DNA from: Polyangiaceae bacterium | Lineage (GTDB): Bacteria; Myxococcota_A; Polyangia; Polyangiales; Polyangiaceae | Length of the DNA stretch: 64,000 bases | Reading direction: 5' to 3' | NCBI GenBank assembly: GCA_015075635.1 | Contig: JABTUA010000001.1 | Location: 2,108,001 to 2,172,000, forward strand | In this document: positions 40,032 through 46,981 of the stretch, in pieces | Numbering within the stretch: position 1 is the first letter of the stretch | How the letters are laid out: each line of letters begins with the position of its first letter | Notes under the pieces: model-generated | Database searches by the model: none | The model's input: the letters and a program-made list of their open reading frames with translations, nothing else | What the model was told of the DNA's origin: nothing | Program-made: the position numbers and the translations under genes

Positions 40032-40234
40032 GCCTGCGCGAGAACCTCATCGCCGCCGGCGTCATCCGGCCGCGGGATCCCGACGCCCCGACGCCGCTTC
40101 GGCCTTCGCAGGGCGAGCCCGTGTTTCGCATCGACGCGCGAGGCAAGGCCGCGGCGCTGGACGACCGCTTGACCGTGGAGTGCGAGGACCTCGCCGCCGA
40201 GGTCGAGCTGCTCGCGAGGGGGGGCCGACGATGA
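40028..40234 (+). CDS. Small protein with LIAAGVI module
   Basis: 68 residues. LRENLIAAGVIRPRDPD, PLRPSQGEPVFRID resembles the protein at 60082 in element B (LRAELIAAGVIVERNQD, PLRLALEGETVVRMT). Function unknown, but the module is shared by both elements. Confidence 0.5.
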   Translation: MSLRENLIAAGVIRPRDPDAPTPLRPSQGEPVFRIDARGKAAALDDRLTVECEDLAAEVELLARGGRR

Positions 40235-40737
40235 CGACGGCGAAGAAGCGGCGAGCTCCGAAGGCGAAGCTCGAGCCCAAGCGCAGGTCCGCCAAGAAGC
40301 CATCGGCGGTGGCGCCGAGGTCCTTCGGCGCGCACGTGGAGCGCTGCGCGGCCGAGGACGCGTCACCGGATGAGTTCGGGCTCGACGTCGCGGTCAACGT
40401 GGCCCGGGCCGCGATGCTTCTCGGGGATGGCGTGAACCGCTACTTCCCCGCTCTGCGCCGCGGACACGCCCCCGACCTTCGGGTGTATTCGGCAGCCGTC
40501 GCAGCGCGCACGAAGGCGCACGAGATCGTCCGGAGCTTCCACCAGCTCCCAGCTCTGGACGATTGCGGCGACCTGGCGCGCGACCTCGCCCGCACCGCGG
40601 ACGTGCTCGAGGCGCTCGCGGCCGATCCGCCCGTCGCGGGTTCGATCTATCGCCTGACCGCGCTCGGGTCCGCGCTCTCGCGAATTCAGACGAGCTGCCT
40701 CCAGATCCTCGGCGCCGTTCCGCAGGGGGGAGGCTGA
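40231..40737 (+). CDS. Hypothetical protein with Lys-rich N-terminus
   Basis: 168 residues, ATGA coupled. Residues 1-28 are basic (TTAKKRRAPKAKLEPKRRSA), and the rest is helical (VARAAMLLGDGVNRYFPALR, CGDLARDLARTADVLEALAA). Not recognised. Confidence 0.5.
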   Translation: MTTAKKRRAPKAKLEPKRRSAKKPSAVAPRSFGAHVERCAAEDASPDEFGLDVAVNVARAAMLLGDGVNRYFPALRRGHAPDLRVYSAAVAARTKAHEIVRSFHQLPALDDCGDLARDLARTADVLEALAADPPVAGSIYRLTALGSALSRIQTSCLQILGAVPQGGG

Positions 40738-40739
40738 CC

Positions 40740-40865
40740 GTGAACGCCAGCGTTGCACGCCGGAGCTCGAGCCCGCGCACAGGCGGAAGATCTCGCGGCG
40801 CGGTAGAAGTTCGGCAGGGGGTTGGACACTCGATCGCGGACAGCGCGGAAGGACTCACACCATGA
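40740..40865 (+). CDS. Possible 41-residue protein
   Basis: A GTG two bases after the previous stop opens a frame that ends in ATGA with the next gene. Composition is Ser/Arg/Gly-rich and unconvincing. The alternative is that 40738-40861 is simply a spacer. Confidence 0.25.
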   Translation: MNASVARRSSSPRTGGRSRGAVEVRQGVGHSIADSAEGLTP

Positions 40866-41653
40866 ATCACGCACACCCCAAGGCCGGCGCGCTCCTGCTC
40901 AGCGAACCGATCCGCATGGCCCAGAGCCCCAGGCCGATGACCGATGCGGACCGCGCGAACGCCGAGGCCTTCGCCCGTTTTCGCGCAGCCGGGGGCGGCA
41001 CGCTCTACCGCGACGGCGAGCCGGTCTTGCACGCCAAGATCACCGAGACGCCGACTCCACGCCCGCGCCCTTCGATTCCTGCAGGGGGACACCAGCCACC
41101 GAAAGAAGACCCGATGAAACAGATCGCCCTCGCCGTGCGAGCCCACGGCGGACAGAACCTCAGTGCCAAGTGCTACTCGTACCTGGCCACCACGCACCGC
41201 GACGCGTTCGCGCTCATGAGCGAGACGGAGCGACACTTCCAGGCCGGCGAGCTCGCGAACCAGATCCGCATGGCCGAGGGCGACGCGCCCCCCGCTCCGC
41301 CCGCTCCCGCGCCCTCCGGGGCAAGCGGCGGCAGCAAGATCGGCGCGCTCACCGCGTTCCTCACCAAGGAGTTCAAGGCCGCGCTCTCTGCAGCCATCGC
41401 GGAGAACCAGGCGGCCGCGCTGGCGCTGCTCGATCAGCTCGTGGCGGACGCCAGCCCCGCCGCGGCGATCGACCTCGACGGCGGAGTCACGGCGACTTTG
41501 CCGAACCACCTCGCGGCGATCCCCGGTCCCAACGCCACCGAGAAGGCGCGGCTCTACCTGTGCGCCAAGGTGCCGGGCTTCTCGAGCAGGAACCGCATGG
41601 AGCAAAACTGGGAAGCGGGCCAGTACCTCGGCCGCGGGGCGCCGGTGCTCTGA
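40862..41653 (+). CDS. Hypothetical protein (element A)
   Basis: 263 residues; GGAAGGAC precedes the ATG. The N-terminal part (DADRANAEAFARFRAAGGGT) is followed by a Pro-rich linker, a central block (HGGQNLSAKCYSYLATTHRD), a Pro/Ala linker and a helical C-terminus. The domain layout with Pro-rich spacers could be structural, but no family is recognised. Confidence 0.5.
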   Translation: MNHAHPKAGALLLSEPIRMAQSPRPMTDADRANAEAFARFRAAGGGTLYRDGEPVLHAKITETPTPRPRPSIPAGGHQPPKEDPMKQIALAVRAHGGQNLSAKCYSYLATTHRDAFALMSETERHFQAGELANQIRMAEGDAPPAPPAPAPSGASGGSKIGALTAFLTKEFKAALSAAIAENQAAALALLDQLVADASPAAAIDLDGGVTATLPNHLAAIPGPNATEKARLYLCAKVPGFSSRNRMEQNWEAGQYLGRGAPVL

Positions 41654-42498
41654 TGTTCGGCATCTCGTTCATCAGCCCCGAAGAGCGCGAGCGGCGGCGC
41701 ACCGAGCAGCCCGCCGACCTGGTCGAGAACTGGTCGCCGACCGCGCGCGACCAGCACGAGCTCGCTGTGGCGCGGTACACGCCGGAGTATCTCGCGGGCG
41801 AGGTCGCGATCTGCCCGGTCTGCGAATCGTCCAGCGTCTCGCTCGAGCTCGACGTGCGCAAACACGACGTCGCCGCCGGCACGCTCGAGGCGCTCCCCAA
41901 GGGTGGGCCGATCGCGTCAGCGGTGTACGCGAAGGCCGCGACGGCGATCCGCCGCGTGCGTCGTTACGCCGCGTTCGAGTTCCACCTGGAACACCGCATC
42001 CGGCACAGCGAGCGCGAGGACCGCGAGAACCGGCCCAACGTGCTGTGCCTGTACGAGACCGCGATGCTGCGCGAGGTCGCGCGACGCGCGCCGGCCTGGC
42101 TCAGCGACGCGAAGCACGAGCGGGACTCGCTGCTCGAGCTCGTGAAGCGGAACCAGGACGCGATCGCGGAGGCCGAGCGGAACCTGGCCGCAGCGCTCGC
42201 GCCGTTCTACCCGGGCGAGCAGCCCGACGCCGAGACCATGCAGCTCTGGACCAACTTCGCGACGAAGCTGGGCGACGTCTTCACCGCGCTCGACGCGATC
42301 GACGCGGCGCGGGCTCAGCGGTGCGAGGCGCGCGGGCGTGCCGTCATGGTCGCGAGGGAGCTCGGGGTCGACGTGAGCGACGCGAACGCGAACCGTCTCA
42401 CGCATCACACGTTCTCGGGCGCCGCGACGCGTTTCGTGCGCGAGACCCTCCGGGGGCTGCAGCGCGACGGGGCGCCGCTGCGGGAGCTGCTCGAGTGA
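41653..42498 (+). CDS. Hypothetical helical protein with CxxC
   Basis: 281 residues, ATG overlapping the previous stop by one base (TGATG). ICPVCESSSVSLELDVRKHD near residue 55 has a single CPVC. The central part is helical and charged (RRYAAFEFHLEHRIRHSERE). It lies in the position of late genes before the tape measure. Not recognised. Confidence 0.5.
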   Translation: MFGISFISPEERERRRTEQPADLVENWSPTARDQHELAVARYTPEYLAGEVAICPVCESSSVSLELDVRKHDVAAGTLEALPKGGPIASAVYAKAATAIRRVRRYAAFEFHLEHRIRHSEREDRENRPNVLCLYETAMLREVARRAPAWLSDAKHERDSLLELVKRNQDAIAEAERNLAAALAPFYPGEQPDAETMQLWTNFATKLGDVFTALDAIDAARAQRCEARGRAVMVARELGVDVSDANANRLTHHTFSGAATRFVRETLRGLQRDGAPLRELLE

Positions 42499-42816
42499 AG
42501 ACTACGGCCGGAGTTTCTCCCCGGTCGGACGGGAGACGGCGCTGGGCAGCGTCGCGTGGGCAGCGTCGCGCCCACGGCGCCGGCAGCGGAGTAGTGACCA
42601 CTGCCGGCGTTTCCCCGGGCGCACAACAGGACGTGATCCCATGACTGCACAACAACCCGACGAACCCCAGGGGGCGGGCTTGCTCGCGAGCGCGTCATGA
42701 ACCGCGCTGGCCCGCCAAGCCGGACCCTGAGCACGCGGCAGGGCCGTTTCCGAGCCGGTCTCGGGGCCGCTCTGTCGCGCGCGGACACGAGGGGGCGGAC
42801 GGCGCGCCATGGCTGA
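42495..42816 (+). other. Chain of three micro reading frames before the tape-measure gene
   Basis: Three frames overlap by 4 bases each. GTG 42495-42644 has 49 residues and carries TTAGVSP twice, ATG 42641-42700 has 19 residues, and ATG 42697-42816 has 39 residues. The last overlaps the tape-measure ATG at 42809. Direct repeats (GGGCAGCGTCGCG twice at 42544-42571) occur here. In siphophages the slot holds tail-assembly chaperones, but these are too short to be normal ones. They may be translation-coupling leaders. Confidence 0.35.
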
Positions 42817-44728
42817 GCGTGAAGCACGGGTCAGGCTGTCGCTGGTCGCCGGCGGCTACCTCGGCGGCCTGCAACAGGTCACCGCCGCCACCAAGGCGCA
42901 GATGGCGAGCCTGTCTACCGCGATGGGCGCGGTGGGCACGGCGGGGCTGCGAGGCATGCGAGGCTCGCTCGCCGCGGTCGGGTCCGAGCTCAAGGGCACG
43001 CTGACGATGGCGGCGAAGTTCGGGGGGATCTTCGGTGCGGGCGCGGCACTCACGAAGGCCGGCTCACTCCAGAGCACTTACCGCGACCTCGCGTTCAGCA
43101 TCGAGCGCGCGACGGGCGAAGCCACGAAGTGGCAGAACGTGCAGCAGCAGATCGAGCCCGTCGCCATGCGCACGGGGCGCTCAAGCCAGGAGCTCGCGGA
43201 CGCCTTCAAGGACGTGCTCGCCGAGACCGGCGACGCGAAGCTCGCCGCCGCGTCGATCGGAGCGATCGGGGTCCTGGCCACGGCGAGCGGGCGGAGCGTC
43301 GGCGAGCTCTCGAGCGTCGCCGGCGCCCTGAACGACAAGCTCGGGGTGACCGCCAAGGAGATGCCGGATGCCCTGGCCGCTGCGGTCGACCTCTCGAACA
43401 AGGGCGGCATCGGCTTCGAGGACCTCACGAAAGCGATTCACATGACGGGCGCGAGCGCCCGCGCCGCTGGGCTCACCGGCGCCGAGGCGTTTGGATCGCT
43501 TATCGCGCTCATGAACAAAGGCGGCGACGCGCTCGGCAGCACCAAGAAAGGGCTTTCGGCGATCACTCAACTCATGGACCAGATGGCGGACCCGAGCCGG
43601 CAGAAGGAGATCAAGCAGAGCTTCGGCGTGAGCGTGGTCAACGACAAGACGGGAGAGATCCAGCGGACGGAAACCATTCTGGCTGCCATGCTCATCAAAA
43701 CGGGCGGGCAACGCGAGAAGCTCGCGAAGGTTTTCAAGGGCGAGCAGCTCAAGCTCGTGACCGAGCTTGCGGCGCCGTTCCGGGAAGCGTTCGAAAAGAC
43801 CAAGGGCGACGTCACAACGAAGACGGAGGCGGGCCTACGCGCGTTCAACGACGCGCTGAAGCGCGCCGGGACCAGCTCGTTCAAGTTCGCCGACGCCCAG
43901 TCCAAGGCCGTCGATCGCATGGAGGACCCACAGCGCAAGCTCGCGCTAGCCATGGAGACGTTCGCCCAAGAGTTCACCAAGCCTGCCGCGCTCGAGGCGA
44001 TGAACGAGCTCACCAAGCACCTGCCGAAGGTCGCGACTGGCTTTGCCAAGATCGTGAGCTTCGCGGTCAACAATCCACTGGCCGCCGGAGGCGCGTACGT
44101 GGGCGCGCGCATGGCGCTCGGCTTCGCGAGCGGAGCCCTCGCCCAGGCGGGCACCGCGATCGGCACTTACGCTGCAGCGCAGATCCGGGCGAGCGCTGCG
44201 GCGGCGGGACCGTGGAAGACGGCGGGTGCGGCGCTGGGCATCGCTGCTGCGGCCTATCTCGCATACAAGCTCGGCAAGGACGCGGTCGACGACGCCGCCA
44301 GGAAGGATCTGGCGTCCGCGTCGGACCTGGCCGGGGCGGCGACGGCTGGCTCGATCGTGGCGCGTGGGTCGAGCGTCGAGCGGAAGCAAGAAGCCTTGAA
44401 GCTGCTCAAGGAGCGCGTCAGCTTCGCAGAAACCGAACGGAGCGAGCGCAAGACCGGGATCGCAAACAAGCTCACCTTCGGCGCGTACTCCGACGTGCGC
44501 GGCATGGTTGGCGAGGACGAGCTCGCCAAGGCGAAGGGCGCGATCAGGGAGCTCGAGCAATCGCTGGCCAAGGGGGGCAAGAGCGGCGATCGCGTCGCGG
44601 AGTCGTTCGAGCGAGCGGCCGCTGCCGCGGACAAGTTCGCTCAGGCGGCCGGTGGAGCGAAGCCCGGCGGCAACAACGGTCTGCCGCCTTCGAACAACAA
44701 CACACCCCCCGGCTACCTGCCGCGGTGA
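42809..44728 (+). CDS. Phage tail tape-measure protein
   Basis: 639 residues. The body is the TP901/PhageMin_Tail type domain: MRTGRSSQELADAFKDVL, SIGAIGVLATASGRSVGELS, MPDALAAAVDLSNKGG and SARAAGLTGAEAFGSLIALM. Two hydrophobic segments follow (about 435-490), and the C-terminal half is Ala/Lys-rich and helical. It would set tail length and be ejected during infection. It is short for the family. It is the only clear tail gene in element A. Confidence 0.85.
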   Translation: MAEREARVRLSLVAGGYLGGLQQVTAATKAQMASLSTAMGAVGTAGLRGMRGSLAAVGSELKGTLTMAAKFGGIFGAGAALTKAGSLQSTYRDLAFSIERATGEATKWQNVQQQIEPVAMRTGRSSQELADAFKDVLAETGDAKLAAASIGAIGVLATASGRSVGELSSVAGALNDKLGVTAKEMPDALAAAVDLSNKGGIGFEDLTKAIHMTGASARAAGLTGAEAFGSLIALMNKGGDALGSTKKGLSAITQLMDQMADPSRQKEIKQSFGVSVVNDKTGEIQRTETILAAMLIKTGGQREKLAKVFKGEQLKLVTELAAPFREAFEKTKGDVTTKTEAGLRAFNDALKRAGTSSFKFADAQSKAVDRMEDPQRKLALAMETFAQEFTKPAALEAMNELTKHLPKVATGFAKIVSFAVNNPLAAGGAYVGARMALGFASGALAQAGTAIGTYAAAQIRASAAAAGPWKTAGAALGIAAAAYLAYKLGKDAVDDAARKDLASASDLAGAATAGSIVARGSSVERKQEALKLLKERVSFAETERSERKTGIANKLTFGAYSDVRGMVGEDELAKAKGAIRELEQSLAKGGKSGDRVAESFERAAAAADKFAQAAGGAKPGGNNGLPPSNNNTPPGYLPR

Positions 44729-44741
44729 GGGAGAGAGGCCC

Positions 44742-44978
44742 ATGGAGATCCCGAAGCACAGCGACGTTCCGACCGACGAAGAGATCCACCGCGTGGTGGA
44801 TCGGCTGACCGCCGCGAACCGGAACACAACCGAATGGCTGGCCCAGCTCGACAAGCTCGGCGTGCGCGGCTTCGCCACGACGGCGCAGCTGCTCCGCGAG
44901 CTCCGCGACGCCGCCGGTGAGGCCGTCACGCTGGCCGAGACGTTCGCGCGTTTCCTTCCGGCGGACCCGGAGGCCTGA
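44742..44978 (+). CDS. Small hypothetical protein after the tape measure
   Basis: 78 residues with GAGAGAGG at ribosome-site distance. Helical (DEEIHRVVDRLTAANRNTTE). Unknown; the position suggests a late gene. Confidence 0.5.
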   Translation: MEIPKHSDVPTDEEIHRVVDRLTAANRNTTEWLAQLDKLGVRGFATTAQLLRELRDAAGEAVTLAETFARFLPADPEA

Positions 44979-44981
44979 GCG

Positions 44982-45524
44982 ATGCCCGACTTCACAGTGC
45001 GCCACACCTCCGGGATCGACACGAGCGTGTGGCTCGACGCGCCGGTGCCGATCGGCTTCCTTCGTCCAACCGGGACGATCCCCGCGCCGCCCGGGTGGGC
45101 GGCCCTCCACCCCGGCCAGAACTACGACCCAGGCGATCCGCCGGCAGCGTGGCCGGGGGCCAACGGGTTCCCGAACAGGGATCACGACTACATGCTGAAC
45201 AGCCGGCTCAACCCGCACCCGGGCCACCCGCACAGGAAGGTCCGGGCGAGGCCCGGCGTCCCCGTGACGTTCAAGGCCACGGTGGACGGCGTGGAGGGGC
45301 CCATGGACGCGGCGCTCGGAGGCCGGCTGTTCTACTGCTGGCCGATCGGCTTTCCGACAGGCGCCGCGGTACCCGCGTTCACGGCTCCGGCCGGGCAAAG
45401 CTCGGTCCGCACCGTGCTCTTGACCACGCCCGGAAACTACCACTTTGGGATGGGTCGGCACGGGGGCGGCGGGGCGGTCCTGATGCACATCGACTGCGTG
45501 ACCTTCGCGGACGAGCCGACGTGA
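44982..45524 (+). CDS. Possible virion-associated protein (cupredoxin-like?)
   Basis: 180 residues, 3 bases after the previous stop. Rich in Pro, Gly, His and aromatic residues with beta character (VPVTFKATVDGVEG, TTPGNYHFGMGRHGGGGAVL). The C-terminal PGNYHF...MHID pattern is reminiscent of cupredoxin-like copper sites, but the usual Cys is absent. Function unknown. Confidence 0.45.
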   Translation: MPDFTVRHTSGIDTSVWLDAPVPIGFLRPTGTIPAPPGWAALHPGQNYDPGDPPAAWPGANGFPNRDHDYMLNSRLNPHPGHPHRKVRARPGVPVTFKATVDGVEGPMDAALGGRLFYCWPIGFPTGAAVPAFTAPAGQSSVRTVLLTTPGNYHFGMGRHGGGGAVLMHIDCVTFADEPT

Positions 45525-45685
45525 ACATGGCGAGGGGAGAGCGAGAGAGCCGGCCTCGTAAGCCGGAGGTCAGTGCCGCGGCGCGCGGGGAAAAGCGCCT
45601 CGACGCTGCGCGCGTGGACACGAACCGTGGACAGGTGTCACGTGAAACAGGGCTTGCACGCCGGAGCGCGTTGTATGACAATTAG
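45521..45685 (+). CDS. Small basic hypothetical protein
   Basis: 54 residues from a GTG overlapping the previous stop (GTGA). Arg/Glu-rich. A parS-like palindrome lies inside it (45634-45649), so part of this stretch may be a protein-binding site and not a gene. Confidence 0.35.
   Translation: MNMARGERESRPRKPEVSAAARGEKRLDAARVDTNRGQVSRETGLARRSALYDN
45634..45649. promoter_or_regulatory. parS-like palindrome
   Basis: GGTGTCACGTGAAACA matches the general bacterial parS consensus TGTTTCACGTGAAACA at 14 of 16 positions, including the central CACGTG and the whole right half. It lies 40 bases before the RHH regulator. Confidence 0.35.
45654..45681 (+). promoter_or_regulatory. Putative promoter TTGCAC-N17-GACAAT of the RHH gene
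   Basis: -35 TTGCAC and -10 GACAAT (45677-45682) are 17 bases apart, just before the RHH ATG at 45690. TTGT-ATG-ACAA around the -10 is a small palindrome that could be its operator. The RHH gene of element B has the same arrangement. Confidence 0.4.
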
Positions 45686-45689
45686 CACC

Positions 45690-45872
45690 ATGGCACACGG
45701 CGACCGAACCGAGCGGCTCAATCTGCGGCTGTCCCCCGACGAGTTCGAAGTGATCTCGGAGCTGGCCGAGCAGACGGGGCTGAGCGCGTCGGACGTCGTG
45801 CGCCAGGCGCTTCGGATGGCCTACCCCGAGAAGTTCAAGGCAGCGGCCAAGCCGAAGCGTCGCAAGCGCTGA
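45690..45872 (+). CDS. Ribbon-helix-helix (Arc/CopG) regulator
   Basis: 60 residues. RLNLRLSPDEFEVISELAEQ supplies the beta strand and helix A, and GLSASDVVRQALRMAY the turn and helix B; the tail is KPKRRKR. It is an orthologue-like match to the protein at 62419 in element B. Expected to bind operators as a dimer, probably its own promoter and others of the element. Confidence 0.75.
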   Translation: MAHGDRTERLNLRLSPDEFEVISELAEQTGLSASDVVRQALRMAYPEKFKAAAKPKRRKR

Positions 45873-45880
45873 AACGAAAC

Positions 45881-45911
45881 GGCCCCCGCGCTGGTGGAAC
45901 AGCCGAGGGCC
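45881..45911 (+). other. Intergenic hairpin before 45936
   Basis: GGCCC (45881-45885) pairs with GGGCC (45907-45911), and GCTG with CAGC lies inside (45890-45903). It is followed by AAAGGAG and the ATG at 45936. No T-tract. Confidence 0.4.
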
Positions 45912-45935
45912 AGGACCAAAGGAGAACACACCCCC

Positions 45936-46208
45936 ATGGCCAAGACGAAGAAGAACCCGAAGAAGACCCCACTGGCAAGTGGCAGTGCCCGACGCCGGCC
46001 CCGACCGCACCGCTGGACCGCCAAACAGATCCAGTCAGCGCTCGCTGAGCACGCGGGTTGGCTGGACGAGGACGCCTCGCGCCTCCTCATCGCGCTCCGG
46101 TACGTGCTCAGCGAGATCCCCTCTGAGCGCCTGCAAGGCGCCGTGCTGATCGCCAAGACGAGCTTGAGCATTCAGCGCAACGCAGGCGCCCTGGTGGGGT
46201 TCACATGA
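45936..46208 (+). CDS. Lys-rich small protein following the RHH gene
   Basis: 90 residues with AAAGGAG upstream. The N-terminus is AKTKKNPKKTPLASGSARRR, then a helical domain (DEDASRLLIALRYVLSEIPS). Element B has a Lys-rich gene in the same place after its RHH gene. Unknown function, likely DNA-binding. Confidence 0.5.
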   Translation: MAKTKKNPKKTPLASGSARRRPRPHRWTAKQIQSALAEHAGWLDEDASRLLIALRYVLSEIPSERLQGAVLIAKTSLSIQRNAGALVGFT

Positions 46209-46657
46209 GCGGGCGCGGCTTGAAGCTCCGCGAGCTACCCGGCTGGAACGAGTCGCTCGCGGAAGTGAACCGCACGCTCCGGTGGCCGCTCGACGGCACG
46301 GACGTGAAGGTCCTGGGCGCCTTCGTGGCGCCGTCGTCGGTGACAGCCGTCACGCCCTGGCTCCTGTACAACTTCGCGGTGGGCGTGGGCATGCACCGCT
46401 GGCAGAAGCGGGTGCAGGTCGAGCGCGCGGAGCGAGCTGAGCGCGCTGGGAACGTGATCTCGCTCGCGGAGCGCCGCGCCGATCGCTACCTGGAGAGCGT
46501 GTCTCCGCTCCTGCGCGGTCTGCAGGCGGCGCGCGCGGAGTTCCCTTTCCGTCCGCCGGGCGAGCGAGCCGGGGGCTACGGCGCGGATGGCAAACAGTAC
46601 GCGCCCGAGTCGCCGCCCTGGGCGCCGAGCTCGCATGAAGGCGACGGTGCGTCATGA
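46205..46657 (+). CDS. Hypothetical protein (element A)
   Basis: 150 residues, ATGA coupled. Contains LRWPLDGTDVKVLGAFVAP and a hydrophobic block (VTPWLLYNFAVGVGM), then a charged helix (VERAERAERAGNVISLAERR). Unknown. Confidence 0.5.
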   Translation: MSGRGLKLRELPGWNESLAEVNRTLRWPLDGTDVKVLGAFVAPSSVTAVTPWLLYNFAVGVGMHRWQKRVQVERAERAERAGNVISLAERRADRYLESVSPLLRGLQAARAEFPFRPPGERAGGYGADGKQYAPESPPWAPSSHEGDGAS

Positions 46658-46908
46658 GCGGCGCGTTCGGCATCGACCAGCGGCAAGCCGCGCTTCGGGG
46701 AGTCGTCGCGGCGCGACGGCACATCATGCTCGGCGCCGAGCTCGCCGGCGTCGGGTGTGACGGCGACGCCAAGGGCGCGCTCATGGAGGCGCTGCTCGAG
46801 CTGTGGAAGGCGGAGACGGAGCTCGAGCACGAGCCCAGGCCGACGCCGCCGCAGCCGGCCGACGTGTTCACGAGGAGCGGATCGAGGAAGCGCCGAGAGC
46901 GCTCGTAA
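46654..46908 (+). CDS. Small hypothetical protein before the integrase
   Basis: 84 residues, ATGA coupled. Helical (QRQAALRGVVAARRHIMLGA, LMEALLELWKAETELEHE) with a basic end. Unknown. Confidence 0.45.
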   Translation: MSGAFGIDQRQAALRGVVAARRHIMLGAELAGVGCDGDAKGALMEALLELWKAETELEHEPRPTPPQPADVFTRSGSRKRRERS

Positions 46909-46917
46909 GGAGAACAG

Positions 46918-46957
46918 CCCCCGCTGCCAGCGGACGCGACTTGGCACGTCGCGGGGG
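46918..46957 (+). other. Hairpin in the integrase leader
   Basis: CCCCCGC (46918-46924) pairs with GCGGGGG (46951-46957), with an alternative inner stem GCGAC/GTCGC (46936-46952). The two stems share two bases and exclude each other at the base. AAGGAAAGG and the integrase ATG follow. Confidence 0.4.
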
Positions 46958-46981
46958 GCGCCAAGGAAAGGCACGAAGGCC

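Noticed and set aside
44982..45524. Calling the 180-residue protein a cupredoxin
   Set aside because: The PGNYHF and His pattern is suggestive, but the conserved Cys ligand is missing and the resemblance is too short.
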